A model generated the notes under the pieces. The model saw nothing but the letters and a program-made list of their open reading frames with translations, did not search any database and had not been told where the DNA came from. Below are positions 54,394-63,642 of a stretch of DNA of 64,000 nucleotides, piece after piece. The first letter of the stretch is position 1. Every line of letters starts with the position of its first letter. The stretch comes from Chitinimonas koreensis (GTDB taxonomy: Bacteria > Pseudomonadota > Gammaproteobacteria > Burkholderiales > Chitinimonadaceae), in assembly GCF_014353015.1 (NCBI RefSeq), contig NZ_CP060704.1:4985001-5049000 (forward strand), read 5' to 3'. The position numbers were made by a program, and so were the translations under genes.

Positions 54394-55749
54394 TCAGACC
54401 AGCTTGGCGAACACGAAGGCGCCGATCACGGCGATGCCGACGTACATCAGGAAAGCCAGCTGGCGATGGGTATTGGTATCGGTGACGCGATCGGGAACCG
54501 GCACGCTGCCCGGGTCGTTCTTGGTGAAGAACGGCATGCCGAGGAAGAAGCCGAAGTAGATCACGCTGAAGATCTGCGACAGGATGGTGCGCAGGTCGGT
54601 CGGCGCCTTGGCGCCCAGGATGCCGAGGCCGATGAAGGAGATCAGGAACAGCACCAGCGCGATCTTGAACTTGCGGCCGCGGTAGCGGATCGACTTGATC
54701 GGGCTGCGGTCGAGCCAGGGCAGGAAGGCGATGATGACCACCGCGGCACCCATGCCGATCACGCCCCAGACCTGGGTCCCCAGGAAGGACGGGATCGCGC
54801 GCAGGATCGCGTAGAACGGCGTGAAGTACCAGACCGGTGCGATATGCGGCGGGGTCTTCAGCGGATCGGCCGGGTCGAAGTTCGGATGCTCGAGGAAGAA
54901 GCCGCCCATTTCAGGCGCGAAGAACACCACGTAGCTGAAGATGACCAGGAAGACCGCGACGCCGAAGATGTCCTTCACCGTGTAGTACGGGTGGAAGCCG
55001 ATGCCGTCGAGCGGGATGCCGGTCTTGGGATCCTTGTGCTTCTTGATCTCGACGCCGTCGGGGTTGTTCGAGCCGACTTCGTGCAGCGCCACCAGGTGGG
55101 CGACCACCAGGGCCAGCAGCACCAGCGGCACGGCGATCACGTGCAGCGCGAAGAAGCGGTTCAGCGTCGCGTCGGACACCACGAAGTCGCCGCGGATCCA
55201 CACCGACAGGTCCGGGCCAATGACCGGGATCGAGCTGAACAGGTTCACGATCACCTGGGCGCCCCAGAACGACATCTGGCCCCACGGCAGCAGGTAGCCG
55301 AGGAAGGCTTCGGCCATCAGGCACAGGAAGATCAGCATGCCGAAGATCCAGATCAGCTCGCGCGGCTGCTTGTAGGAGCCGTAGACGAGGCCGCGGAACA
55401 TGTGCAGGTAGACCACCACGAAGAACATCGAGGCGCCGGTCGAGTGCATGTAGCGGATGATCCAGCCGCCGGCCACGTCGCGCATGATGTACTCGACCGA
55501 GGTGAAGGCGACCGAGACGTTGGTGCCGGGCAGCAGCGAGCCGTCCGGCTTGTAGTTCATCGTCAGGAAGATGCCGGTGACGATCTGGATCACCAGCACC
55601 AGGAGCGCCAGCGAACCGAAGTAGTACCAGAAGTTGAAGTTCTTCGGCGCGTAGTACTCGGACATGTGCTCCTTGTACATCTTCGTCGCCGGGAAACGGT
55701 CGTCGACCCAGGTCATGACCGTGTTGCTCAGGGCTTGCAGCTTGCTCAT
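54394..55749 (-). CDS. petB: ubiquinol-cytochrome c reductase, cytochrome b subunit
   Basis: A 451-residue full-length (undivided) cytochrome b with eight core membrane helices. Heme-binding histidines are in YMHSTGASMFFVVVYLHMFRG and ALHVIAVPLVLLALVVAHLVALH. The Qo-site PEWY motif appears here as PVWYFTPFYAILR, as in many proteobacteria. WGAQVIVNLFSSIPVIGPDL is the other conserved loop. It pumps charge across the inner membrane through the Q cycle. It is between petA (15 bp) and petC (18 bp). Confidence 0.97.
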   Translation of the reverse strand: MSKLQALSNTVMTWVDDRFPATKMYKEHMSEYYAPKNFNFWYYFGSLALLVLVIQIVTGIFLTMNYKPDGSLLPGTNVSVAFTSVEYIMRDVAGGWIIRYMHSTGASMFFVVVYLHMFRGLVYGSYKQPRELIWIFGMLIFLCLMAEAFLGYLLPWGQMSFWGAQVIVNLFSSIPVIGPDLSVWIRGDFVVSDATLNRFFALHVIAVPLVLLALVVAHLVALHEVGSNNPDGVEIKKHKDPKTGIPLDGIGFHPYYTVKDIFGVAVFLVIFSYVVFFAPEMGGFFLEHPNFDPADPLKTPPHIAPVWYFTPFYAILRAIPSFLGTQVWGVIGMGAAVVIIAFLPWLDRSPIKSIRYRGRKFKIALVLFLISFIGLGILGAKAPTDLRTILSQIFSVIYFGFFLGMPFFTKNDPGSVPVPDRVTDTNTHRQLAFLMYVGIAVIGAFVFAKLV

Positions 55750-55764
55750 GTCGGTCCTTCCCTC

Positions 55765-56352
55765 TTATTTGTCTTCGCCGACCAGCACCGTGGTGGCGCT
55801 GAGGTACTTGTAGGGCGGGATGACCAGGTTCTTCGGCGCGGGAACGCCGGAATAGACGCGGCCGGCCAGGTCGAACTTGGAGCCGTGGCAGGGGCAGTAG
55901 AAGCCGCCCACCCAGTCGGCGCCCAGATCGGCCGGAGCGATGTCGGGACGGAAGGTCGGCGAGCAGCCGAGGTGGGTGCACACGCCCAGCGCGATCCAGA
56001 TGTTGGCGTGATCCTCGCGCGAGCGCAGCTTGTTCTTGGCATAGTCGGGCTGCTCGCTGCTGTCGGACGTGACGTCGACCAGCTTGGACTCGACCTTGGC
56101 CAGGTTGTCGACCATTTCCTTGGTGCGGTTGACCACCCACACCGGCTTGCCGCGCCACTCGACGTCGATCTTCTGACCGGGTTCGAGCTTGCTGATGTCG
56201 ACTTCTACCGGTGCGCCGGCTGCCTTGGCACGCTCGGACGGGAAGAAGCTGGCGATGAACGGCGTGGCGACACCGACCACCGCGACGCCGCCGACGGCGC
56301 CGGTCGCGAGCGTCAGGAAGCGCCGCTTGCTGTTATCCACTTGATTCGTCAT
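55765..56352 (-). CDS. petA: ubiquinol-cytochrome c reductase, Rieske iron-sulfur subunit
   Basis: A 195-residue Rieske protein. The N-terminus has a Tat signal that stays as membrane anchor (SKRRFLTLATGAVGG). The 2Fe-2S ligands are Cys125 and His127 in CTHLGC and Cys153 and His156 in CPCHG, with Cys130 and Cys155 forming the stabilising disulfide. GSKFDLAGRVYSGVPAPKNL follows. It is first in the petABC operon. Correct export needs the Tat translocase whose genes also lie in this window. Confidence 0.97.
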   Translation of the reverse strand: MTNQVDNSKRRFLTLATGAVGGVAVVGVATPFIASFFPSERAKAAGAPVEVDISKLEPGQKIDVEWRGKPVWVVNRTKEMVDNLAKVESKLVDVTSDSSEQPDYAKNKLRSREDHANIWIALGVCTHLGCSPTFRPDIAPADLGADWVGGFYCPCHGSKFDLAGRVYSGVPAPKNLVIPPYKYLSATTVLVGEDK

Positions 56353-56403
56353 ACCCAGTCCCTGACTTTGTGACTTTTAAGAATGAGGAGGCTTAACTCG
56401 GGA

Positions 56404-56432
56404 ATTTTAACCGATTCGCCCGGCCAGGATAA
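56404..56432 (-). promoter_or_regulatory. candidate promoter of petABC
   Basis: On the minus strand TTATCC (56427-56432) and TAAAAT (56404-56409) are 17 bp apart, about 50 bp before the petA start, in a locally AT-rich spacer. The -35 match is weak. Confidence 0.4.
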
Positions 56433-56529
56433 GCCTTTGCAGCGCTGTGGTTATTGGCGGGGCCACCGGCCGGCCGCGCGGTGGGTCAATCGCTTTGATC
56501 GAACGTGCGATCCGAAGCGCCTGGACCGG

Positions 56530-57276
56530 TCAGATCGGGTTGTCGAGCTCGACGTAACGCCACTCTAGGCCGAACTGCCCGGCCAGGTGGGCCGCCAGCG
56601 CCTGCACGCCGTAGCGCTCGCTGGCGTGGTGGCCGGCGGCGATGAAGCCGACGCCGTGTTCGAGCGCGGCGTGGTAGTTGTGCTCGGACGCCTCGCCGGT
56701 CAGGTAGGCGTCGCAACCGGCCGCGATCGCCTCGCCGAAATAGCCCTGCGCGCCGCCGCTGCACCAGCCGACCCGGTGCAAGGGCCAGGCCGGATCGCCG
56801 ATCACCACCGGCCGGCGGCCGAGCGCGGCCTCGACGCGCGCGGCGAATTCGCCCAGCGTGGTCGCGGCCTCCGGCGCGCCGTACCAGCCGAGCGACTGCT
56901 CGCCGAAGCGGCCTTCGCCGACCAGGCCGAGCCGCAGCCCGAGCTGGGCGTTGTTGCCGAGCTCCGGGTGGGCGTCGAGCGGCAGGTGATAGGCCAGCAG
57001 GCCGATGTCGTGCGCCAGCAGCTTAGCCAGCCGCCGCCGCTTGGTGCCGACCACGCGCGCATCCTCGTTGCGCCAGAAATAACCGTGGTGGACCAGGATC
57101 GCGTCGGCCTGCCAGGCGATGGCAGCATCGATCAGCGCCTCGCTGGCGGTGACGCCGCAGACCAGCCGGCCGACTTCGGCGCGTCCCTCGACTTGCAATC
57201 CGTTCGGGGCATAATCCTTGAAGCGATCGAGCTGGAGCAGTTGTCCGGTATAATTTTCCAGTTCGCGCAATAACAT
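56530..57276 (-). CDS. Nif3-like dinuclear metal centre protein
   Basis: A 248-residue protein of the Nif3/YbgI family (also labelled GTP cyclohydrolase 1 type 2 homologue), known to form hexamers with a di-metal site. The metal ligands are in ILVHHGYFW, LPLDAHPELGNN and the late HHASERYG motif. Family length (E. coli YbgI 247) is matched by starting at ATG 57276 (MLLRELENYTGQLL). Function is not established in any bacterium to my knowledge. It is divergent from the DegS-like protease, 38 bp apart, a linkage seen in other betaproteobacteria. Confidence 0.9.
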   Translation of the reverse strand: MLLRELENYTGQLLQLDRFKDYAPNGLQVEGRAEVGRLVCGVTASEALIDAAIAWQADAILVHHGYFWRNEDARVVGTKRRRLAKLLAHDIGLLAYHLPLDAHPELGNNAQLGLRLGLVGEGRFGEQSLGWYGAPEAATTLGEFAARVEAALGRRPVVIGDPAWPLHRVGWCSGGAQGYFGEAIAAGCDAYLTGEASEHNYHAALEHGVGFIAAGHHASERYGVQALAAHLAGQFGLEWRYVELDNPI

Positions 57277-57314
57277 AGCTGCAACTCTCGAGGCCGCGTC
57301 GAAGCGCCTGTTCA

Positions 57315-58480
57315 ATGAAAAAACTCTGGCTGATTTTCGCACAAACCACCACCGTCGGCCTGGCGCTCTGGTTCCTGCTCACCCTGCTCAAGCCGGCCTG
57401 GCTGCCCAAGCCGATGGCCGAGGTGGTCACGCTGACCCAGGCCCTGCCGACCGCACCCGCCCCGTTGCTGGGGCAGACCAGCTACAGCGGCGCCGTGCGC
57501 CACGCCATGCCCAGCGTGGTGAACATCTATACCAGCAAGGAAATCAAGCAGAAGCGCCATCCGCTGCTCGACGATCCGCTGTTCCGCCGCTTCTTCGGCG
57601 ACCGCTTCGAGGGCAACGACAACCAGCGCACCTCGAGCCTCGGCTCGGGCGTGATCGTGTCGACCCAGGGCTATATCGTCACCAACAACCACGTGGTGGC
57701 CTCGGCCGACGAGATCGAGGTCGCGCTGTCGGACGGCCGCAGCGTATCGGCCGTGGTGGTCGGCACCGATCCGGACACCGACCTCGCCGTGATCAAGATC
57801 GAGCTCGACAAGCTGCCGGCCATCACCTTCGGCCAGGTCGACAAGCTCAACGTCGGCGACGTGGTGCTGGCGATCGGCAACCCGTTCGGCGTCGGCCAGA
57901 CCGTCACCATGGGCATCGTCTCGGCACTCGGCCGCACCGGCTTCGGCATCAATACCTTCGAGAACTTCATCCAGACCGACGCCGCGATCAACCCGGGCAA
58001 CTCGGGCGGCGCGCTGGTCGATGCGCAGGGCAACCTGGTCGGCATCAACAGCGCGATCTATTCGCGGACCGGCGGCAGCATGGGCATCGGCTTCGCCATC
58101 CCCTCGTCGACGGTGAAGACGGTGATGGAGGAGATCATCAAGGACGGCGCGGTCACGCGCGGCTGGATCGGGGTGGAGACGCAGGACCTGACGCCCGAAC
58201 TGGCGGCCAGCTTCGGCCTGTCCAAACCGGCCGGCGTGCTGATCAACGGCGTGGTGCGCGGCGGCCCGGCCGACCGTGCCGGCCTCAAGCCCGGCGACGT
58301 GCTGATCGCGGTCGCCCGCACGCCGGTGGCGGACTTCTCCAGCATGCTCAACGCGGTGGCCGGCCAGCCCCCGGCACCGAGACCCAGGTCGACGTGATCC
58401 GCGGCGGCAAGCCGCTCGAGTTCAGGGTCAAGGTCGGCAAGCGGCCGCGCATCGAGACCGCGGCGCAGCCGGACGAGTGA
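57315..58480 (+). pseudogene. DegS/HtrA-type trypsin-like serine protease with PDZ, frame broken at 58368-58372
   Basis: A periplasmic, membrane-anchored protease of about 388 residues. One N-terminal helix (LWLIFAQTTTVGLALWFLL) anchors it. The triad is His in VTNNHVVA, Asp in DPDTDLAVIK and Ser in AAINPGNSGGAL. A single PDZ domain follows (GWIGVETQDLTPELAASFG, GGPADRAGLKPGDVL). These features match DegS/AlgW, which cleave anti-sigma factors or control envelope quality. The frame ends early at 58397 because a C-run (58368-58372) is one base short. The shifted frame gives TETQVDVIRGGKPLEFRVKV to the stop at 58480. A sequencing or assembly error is likely, as only the last part of the PDZ is affected. 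Confidence 0.85.
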
Positions 58481-58529
58481 GCGGGCCGGGATTTCGATCC
58501 CGATCCGCAATTCGCGCTCGGCAAAATGC

Positions 58530-58556
58530 AAACGCCACCTCTCGGAGGTGGCGTTT
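58530..58556. terminator. bidirectional intrinsic terminator
   Basis: The stem AAACGCCACCT/AGGTGGCGTTT, with A- and T-rich flanks, lies between the convergent protease gene (ends 58480) and tatC (ends 58603). Confidence 0.9.
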
Positions 58557-58602
58557 TCACATCTTCGTCCGGCCCGCTGGAATCCAGCTCGCCGCAATCC
58601 GC

Positions 58603-59339
58603 TCAGCTGCTTTCCTCGGCCTTCGGCACCGGGATCAGCCAGGCCGACAGGATCAGGCCCAGCTCGAACAGCAGCCACAGCGGCACGGCCAGCATCACCT
58701 GCGACATCACGTCGGGCGGCGTCACCACCGCGGCCACCACGAAGGCGCCGACGATCACGTAGGGCCGCGCCTCGCGCAGCTTGGCGATGCTGACGATGCC
58801 ATGCGCACCAGCACGATCACCACCACCGGCGTCTCGAAGGTGGCGCCGAAGGACAGGAACATGCCGAGCACGAAGCTCAGGTACTTGTCGATGTCGGTCA
58901 TCATCGCCACGCCCTCGGGCGTCGCGGCCGTCATGAAGCCGAACACCACCGGGAAGACGAAGAAGTAGGCGAAGGCCATGCCGATCGCGAACAGGAACAC
59001 GCTCGACACCAGCAGCGGCAGCACCAGCTTCTTCTCGTGCTGGTAGAGCCCCGGCGCGACGAAGGCCCATGCCTGGTACATCGAGTGCGGCAAGGTGATC
59101 AGGAAGGCCACCATGGCGGTGACCTTGAGCGGTACGAAGAAGGTCGCGGTGACGTCGGTCGCGATCATCTGGCTGCCGGCCTTCATCGCCTTGAGCATCG
59201 GCAGCGCCAGCAGGTGGTAGAGGTCGCCCGACCAGTGGAACAGGATCAGGAACACCACGACCAGCAGGCCGGCGGCGCGGACCAGCCGGGTGCGCAGCTC
59301 GATCAGGTGCTCGACCAGCGGTTGCAGTTCTTCTTGCAT
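58603..59339 (-). pseudogene. tatC: Sec-independent translocase subunit TatC, frame broken at 58799-58800
   Basis: The six-helix core of the Tat translocase that recognises twin-arginine signal peptides. The N-terminus PLVEHLIELRTRLVRA, the FVPLKVTAMVAFLITLPHSMYQAWAF segment, FAPGLY/HEKK loop and FSFGATFETPVVVIVLVRM are conserved. After codon M in LVRM the frame shifts, and the rest (GIVSIAKLREARPYVIVGAF, TPPDVMSQVMLAVPLW, ELGLILSAWL) is encoded one frame over to the stop at 58603. One extra G, making ATGGGC, restores a normal protein of about 246 residues. The Tat substrates petA and the FAD oxidase need a working TatC, which supports an error rather than a mutation. Confidence 0.9.
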
Positions 59340-59342
59340 GGA

Positions 59343-59822
59343 TCAGCGCCGATCGCGTTCGGGAGGATGGATGACGGGCAGCGTCACCGGCTCGGTCTCG
59401 AGCGGCGGCCGGGTGAACAGGTCGAACTGCTTGTCGTCGACGGGTGCTGCGACGGCCGCGGCGGAATCGGCCGGTGCGGCAGCCGCTTCACCGGCGACCG
59501 ATTCGCTGTGCGCGGGCGGCTCGCTCAGCGCTTCGCGCGCCGCCTCGCCGGTCTCCTGCACCGCTTGCCGCATCGGATCGAAGCCGGAGGTGATCTCGGC
59601 GCCGATCTTGCGGCCGGCCTCGTTCATCTCGGCCTCGAGCTTGCGCAGGCTGTCGATCTCGATCTCGCGCTGGATGTCGGCCTTCACGCCGGCGACGTAG
59701 CGCTGCAGGCGGCCGACCAGGGCACCGACCGTGCGCGCCACCTTGGGCAGCCGCTCGGGGCCGATCACCACCAGCGCGACGGCGCCGATGATCAGCAGTT
59801 CGCCAAAACTGATGTCGAACAC
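59343..59822 (-). CDS. tatB: Sec-independent translocase subunit TatB
   Basis: A 159-residue single-helix protein that partners TatC in signal-peptide binding. The N-terminal MFDISFGELLIIGAVALVVIGPERLP includes the conserved helix, Gly-Pro hinge and Glu. An amphipathic helix (VARTVGALVGRLQRYVAGVKADIQREIEID) follows and the C-terminal half is a low-complexity Ala/Pro/Glu tail. It lies between tatA (9 bp) and tatC (3 bp). Confidence 0.95.
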   Translation of the reverse strand: MFDISFGELLIIGAVALVVIGPERLPKVARTVGALVGRLQRYVAGVKADIQREIEIDSLRKLEAEMNEAGRKIGAEITSGFDPMRQAVQETGEAAREALSEPPAHSESVAGEAAAAPADSAAAVAAPVDDKQFDLFTRPPLETEPVTLPVIHPPERDRR

Positions 59823-59831
59823 AGGACGCGC

Positions 59832-60050
59832 TTAACGCTTGTCTTTGCTGGCGTCGTTGTCGAACACGCGGCTGCCGCCGACTTCCTTCTCGGCGATCTT
59901 GGGCGTGTCTTCCTCGTTCTTCATGCCTTCCTTGAAACCCTTCACCGCCGAACCGAGATCCTTGCCGACGTTGCCGAGCTTCTTGGTGCCGAACACCAGC
60001 ACGACGATGACCAGCACAATCAGCCAATGCCAGATGCTGAACGAACCCAT
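59832..60050 (-). CDS. tatA: Sec-independent translocase subunit TatA
   Basis: A 72-residue pore-forming Tat subunit. It has a short N-terminal helix (MGSFSIWHWLIVLVIVVLVF), the FGTKKL hinge, an amphipathic helix (GNVGKDLGSAVKGFKEGMK) and a charged tail. It starts at ATG 60050; upstream in-frame codons to 60182 are not supported. The 151-bp gap to hinT has a small inverted repeat (GTGGCG/CGCCAC, about 60067-60089). Confidence 0.95.
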   Translation of the reverse strand: MGSFSIWHWLIVLVIVVLVFGTKKLGNVGKDLGSAVKGFKEGMKNEEDTPKIAEKEVGGSRVFDNDASKDKR

Positions 60051-60201
60051 TGCGATTACTCCAGAGTGGCGTGGCGCAGGGCGCCACAATGATAAGTCGA
60101 CCGGGCTGCGCGCCCCGCGAACCGTTCGGAACGCAGCGCGCGACACCGTGGAATGTTTCAAAAGCAGCATGCCGCCCCGCAAAGGCGCATGCCGCGATGC
60201 G

Positions 60202-60558
60202 CTATTGCATGACCTGTGCCATCGCCGCCTCGGCCTTGCCGCCGCCGCCGAACACGTGCAGATGCAGGTGGAAGACCGACTGGCCGCCCTTGGCGCCGGT
60301 ATTGATCATGGTGCGGAAGCCTTCGCCCAGGCCCTGCTCGCGCGCCAGCCGCGGCGCCAGCGCCAATGCGCGGCCCAGCAGCGCTTCGTCGCCGGGCGCG
60401 ACCTCCAGCAGCGACTCGATATGCCGCTTGGGCACGATCAGGAAGTGAACGTTCGCGACCGGGTTGATGTCGTGGAAGGCGATGAATTCATCGTCCTCGT
60501 AGACCTTTTTGGCCGGGATCTCGCCTTGGGCGATCCGGCAGAAGATGCAGCCGCTCAC
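60202..60558 (-). CDS. hinT: HIT family purine nucleoside phosphoramidase HinT
   Basis: A 118-residue Hint-branch histidine triad protein that hydrolyses AMP-lysine and AMP-NH2 type phosphoramidates. It has CIFCRIAQGEIPAKKVYEDDE at the N-terminus, HFLIVPKRHIESL and the triad HLHLHVFGG. Length and motifs match HinT. It lies 4 bp after hisE in the his-tat gene string, the usual betaproteobacterial place. Confidence 0.94.
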   Translation of the reverse strand: MSGCIFCRIAQGEIPAKKVYEDDEFIAFHDINPVANVHFLIVPKRHIESLLEVAPGDEALLGRALALAPRLAREQGLGEGFRTMINTGAKGGQSVFHLHLHVFGGGGKAEAAMAQVMQ

Positions 60559-60562
60559 GTCT

Positions 60563-60886
60563 TCACTCCTTGCGGGAATTCTTTTCGTCGATGCCGGAGA
60601 TGCCTTCGCGCCGCGCCAGCTCGGCCAGCACGTCGTCCGGTCCCAGGCCCTGCTGCGACAGCAGCACCATGCTGTGAAACCACAGGTCGGCCACCTCGCG
60701 CACCAGGTGCAGCCGGTCGCCGTCCTTGGCGGCCAGCACGGTCTCCACCGCTTCCTCGCCGATCTTCTTGCAGATCGCGTCGACGCCCTGGTGCATCAGG
60801 CGGGCGGTGTAGGAGCTGGCGGGATCGGCGCCCTTGCGCGCGTCGAGCGTGGCGGCAAGGCGTTGGAGGATGTCTGGGCTGACCAT
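60563..60886 (-). CDS. hisE: phosphoribosyl-ATP pyrophosphatase
   Basis: A 107-residue MazG-like all-alpha enzyme for the second step of histidine synthesis, PRATP to PRAMP. Motifs DPASSYTARLMHQGVDAICKKIGEEAVETVLAAK (metal-binding EExxE) and HLVREVADLWFHSMVLL (ExxD) are complete. It is a separate gene rather than a HisIE fusion. It follows hisI by 106 bp. Confidence 0.96.
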   Translation of the reverse strand: MVSPDILQRLAATLDARKGADPASSYTARLMHQGVDAICKKIGEEAVETVLAAKDGDRLHLVREVADLWFHSMVLLSQQGLGPDDVLAELARREGISGIDEKNSRKE

Positions 60887-60992
60887 GGCTGGGAGGCTCT
60901 GCGGGACGGGCGATTATAGGCAGGGATTGCGACACTTGGGTTACAAGTCGCAGCCGCGGCCGGGCAAGGCCGCGACGGTCGCGGCGGGGAAA

Positions 60993-61388
60993 TCAGTGGC
61001 CGTGCGGATCGGCGTAGATGGCGTGCGGGTCTTTCAGCACCGGGTCGACGACGCGCCATTCGCCGTCGACCAGCCGGCGGAACAGGCAGCTCTCGCGGCC
61101 GGTATGGCAGGCGATGCCGCCGGCCTGCTCGATCTGCATGACGATCACGTCGCCGTCGCAATCGAGCCGCAGCTCGCGCACCGTCTGCAGGTGGCCCGAC
61201 TCCTCGCCCTTCTTCCACAGCCTGGCGCGCGAACGCGACCAGTAGTGGGCGATGCCGGTCTCGGCGGTGAGCGCGAGCGATTCGCGGTTCATCCAGGCCA
61301 CCATCAGCACGCGGCCGCTGACGGCGTCCTGGGCGATCGCGGTGACCAGGCCGCGATCGTCCCAGCGCACCTCGTCGAGCCAGCTCAT
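60993..61388 (-). CDS. hisI: phosphoribosyl-AMP cyclohydrolase
   Basis: A 131-residue enzyme opening the adenine ring of PRAMP, third step of histidine synthesis. The zinc and magnesium ligands are in LRLDCDGDVIVMQIEQ and GIACHTGRESCLFR. The substrate region MVAWMNRESL and YWSRSRARLWKKGEESGH is conserved. Its ATG overlaps the hisF stop (ATGA), giving translational coupling. Confidence 0.96.
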   Translation of the reverse strand: MSWLDEVRWDDRGLVTAIAQDAVSGRVLMVAWMNRESLALTAETGIAHYWSRSRARLWKKGEESGHLQTVRELRLDCDGDVIVMQIEQAGGIACHTGRESCLFRRLVDGEWRVVDPVLKDPHAIYADPHGH

Positions 61389-62158
61389 AGCCGCACCTCG
61401 ATGCCCTGTTCGCGCATCAGCCGCTTGGCCTCGCCGACCGTGTGGTCGCCGAAGTGGAAGATGCTGGCGGCCAGCACCGCGTCGGCATGGCCGAGCACGA
61501 TGCCGTCGGCCAGGTCCTGCAGCTTGCCGACGCCGCCGGAGGCGATCACCGGGATGTCGACCGCATCGCTGACTGCACGCGTCAGCGCCAGGTCGAAACC
61601 CGAGCGCGTGCCGTCGCGGTCCATGCTGGTCAGCAGGATCTCGCCGGCGCCGCGGCGCTGCATCTCGCGCGCCCACTGCACCGCGTCGAGGCCGGTGGCG
61701 TTGCGGCCGCCGTGGGTGAACACCTCCCAGCGCGCCGGCTCGCCCGCGGCCGTGGCGACGCGCTTGGCGTCGATCGCCACCACGATGGCCTGCGAGCCGA
61801 AGTAGCCGGCGGCCTCCTCGACCACCTCGGGATGGGTGACCGCGGTGGTATTGATGCCGACCTTGTCGGCGCCGGCGTTGAGCAGCCGCCGCACGTCCTC
61901 GGCGCGGCGCACGCCGCCGCCGACGGTGAGCGGGATGAAGACCTGCTCGGCCACCGCCTCGATGATGTCGAGGATCAGGTCGCGGTTGTCCGAGCTCGCC
62001 GTGATGTCGAGGAAGGTCAGCTCGTCGGCGCCCTGCTGGTCGTAGCGGCGGGCGATCTCGACCGGGTCGCCGGCGTCGCGCAGGCCGACGAAGTTGACGC
62101 CCTTGACCACGCGGCCGGCGGTGACGTCGAGACAGGGGATGATGCGTTTGGCGAGCAT
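61385..62158 (-). CDS. hisF: imidazole glycerol phosphate synthase, cyclase subunit
   Basis: A 257-residue TIM barrel that combines PRFAR with ammonia delivered from HisH to form IGP and AICAR. The catalytic Asp residues are in IPCLDVTAGRVVKG and VVAIDAKR. PLTVGGGVRRAEDVRRLLNAGADKV and VIASGGVGKLQDL are the phosphate-binding loops. It overlaps hisI by 4 bp and is 34 bp after hisA. Confidence 0.97.
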   Translation of the reverse strand: MLAKRIIPCLDVTAGRVVKGVNFVGLRDAGDPVEIARRYDQQGADELTFLDITASSDNRDLILDIIEAVAEQVFIPLTVGGGVRRAEDVRRLLNAGADKVGINTTAVTHPEVVEEAAGYFGSQAIVVAIDAKRVATAAGEPARWEVFTHGGRNATGLDAVQWAREMQRRGAGEILLTSMDRDGTRSGFDLALTRAVSDAVDIPVIASGGVGKLQDLADGIVLGHADAVLAASIFHFGDHTVGEAKRLMREQGIEVRL

Positions 62159-62192
62159 GGGCGCGATCGTGGAATGGAAATGGGGGCCCGGC

Positions 62193-62930
62193 TCAGGCGC
62201 TGCGGGCGTCGGCCCGCTGCTGGGCCGCGGCGAAGTCGAGCGTGCCCTGGTAGATCGAGCGGCCGGCGATCACGCCGCCGACGCCCTCGCCGGCCACGTC
62301 GCACAGCGCGTCGACGTCGTCCAGGTTGGTCAGCCCGCCCGAGGCGATCACCGGCACCGACAGTTCGCGCGCCAGCTTGACCGTGGCCTCGATGTTGATG
62401 CCGCTGAGCATGCCGTCGCGGCCGATGTCGGTGTAGATCACCGATTCGACGCCGTAATCCTCGAAGCGGCGCGCCAGGTCGACCACGTCGTGGCCGGTGA
62501 TCTTGCTCCAACCGTCGGTGGCGACCTTGCCGTCGCGCGCGTCGAGGCCGACGATCACCGCGCCCGGAAACGCGTCGCAGGCTTCGTGCAGGAAGCCGGG
62601 GTTCTTCACCGCGGCGGTGCCGATGATCACGTAGCGCAGGCCGGCGTCGAGGTAGCGCTCGATGGTGTTGAGGTCGCGGATGCCGCCGCCGAGCTGGACC
62701 GGGATCTCGCTGCCGACCACCTCGAGGATGGCGCGCACCGCGTCGAGGTTCTTCGGCTTGCCGGCGAAGGCGCCGTTGAGGTCGACCAGATGCAGCCGCC
62801 GGGCGCCGGCCTCCAGCCAGCGCTCGGCCATCTCGGCCGGGTCGCCGAACACGTCGGCGGAGTCCATTTCGCCTTGCTTGAGGCGCACGCACTGGCCGTC
62901 TTTGAGGTCGATGGCGGGAATGATGAGCAT
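62193..62930 (-). CDS. hisA: ProFAR isomerase
   Basis: A 245-residue TIM barrel, fourth step of histidine synthesis, converting ProFAR to PRFAR. The catalytic Asp pair is in IPAIDLKDGQCVRLKQG and VGLDARDGKVATDGW. Phosphate loops are VQLGGGIRDLNTIERYL and VIASGGLTNLDD. It is 8 bp after hisH in the operon. Confidence 0.97.
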   Translation of the reverse strand: MLIIPAIDLKDGQCVRLKQGEMDSADVFGDPAEMAERWLEAGARRLHLVDLNGAFAGKPKNLDAVRAILEVVGSEIPVQLGGGIRDLNTIERYLDAGLRYVIIGTAAVKNPGFLHEACDAFPGAVIVGLDARDGKVATDGWSKITGHDVVDLARRFEDYGVESVIYTDIGRDGMLSGINIEATVKLARELSVPVIASGGLTNLDDVDALCDVAGEGVGGVIAGRSIYQGTLDFAAAQQRADARSA

Positions 62931-62938
62931 GATGGGTC

Positions 62939-63606
62939 TTATCGGGCGGGTTGGACCGTACCATCCCAGGCCGCGAAGTTCGCGAGCAGCCTGAGGCCGG
63001 CCTGGTGGCTTTTTTCGGGGTGGAACTGGGTGGCGAAGATATTAGCGCGGGCCACCGCCACGGTGAAGGCGAAGGGTATTCGCTTTCCCCCGCGACCAGC
63101 GCCGGATCGGGCGTCTGCATGTAGTAGCTGTGGACGAAGTAGAAGCGCGCGCCGTCGGCGATACCCTCCCACAGCGGATGGGCCTGCACCTGGCGCACTT
63201 CGTTCCAGCCCATGTGCGGCACCTTGAGCCGCTCGCCCGCGTCCGAGCGCATGCGCTCGGCCGGGAAGCGCAGCACCTGGCCGGGAAACACGCCGAGCGC
63301 GGCGGTCCGTTCGCCGGCCCCGGCGCCCTCCTCGCTGCTGTCGAACAGCAGCTGGGCGCCGACGCAGATGCCGAGGAAGGGCTTGCCGCGCGCCGCCTCG
63401 AGCACCGCGCCGCGCAGTTCGCGCCGGTCGAGCTCGCGCACGCAGTCGCGCATGGCGCCCTGGCCGGGGAACACCACCTTGTCGGCGCCGGCAATCTCGG
63501 CGGCGTCGCTGGTCAACACGATCCGCGCCTCCGGCGCGACATGCTCGAGCGCGTGGGTGACCGAGCGGAGATTGCCCATGCCGTAGTCGACGACGGCGAT
63601 TTTCAT
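62939..63606 (-). pseudogene. hisH: imidazole glycerol phosphate synthase, glutaminase subunit HisH, frame broken at 63074-63076
   Basis: The class I glutamine amidotransferase that feeds ammonia to HisF. The first 175 residues are normal (VVDYGMGNLRSV, PGQGAMRDC, nucleophile Cys in LGICVGAQLLF, VPHMGWNEV, FYFVHSYYM). Then a run of C (GGG on the plus strand, 63074-63076) is one base short. The remaining part, with the His-Glu of the triad (ATQFHPEKSHQAGL), reads one frame over to the stop at 62939. One added base gives YPFAFTVAVA and a standard protein of about 222 residues. An error in the sequence is much more likely than loss of this his gene. Confidence 0.9.
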
Positions 63607-63642
63607 GATCGAAGGATTCCTGGCTAGGATCGGACGAATCGC

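Noticed and set aside
57249..57254. TATAAT upstream of the DegS-like protease gene
   Set aside because: A perfect -10 hexamer, but no -35 match 16-18 bp upstream, and it lies within the coding start of the divergent Nif3-like gene; not called as a promoter.
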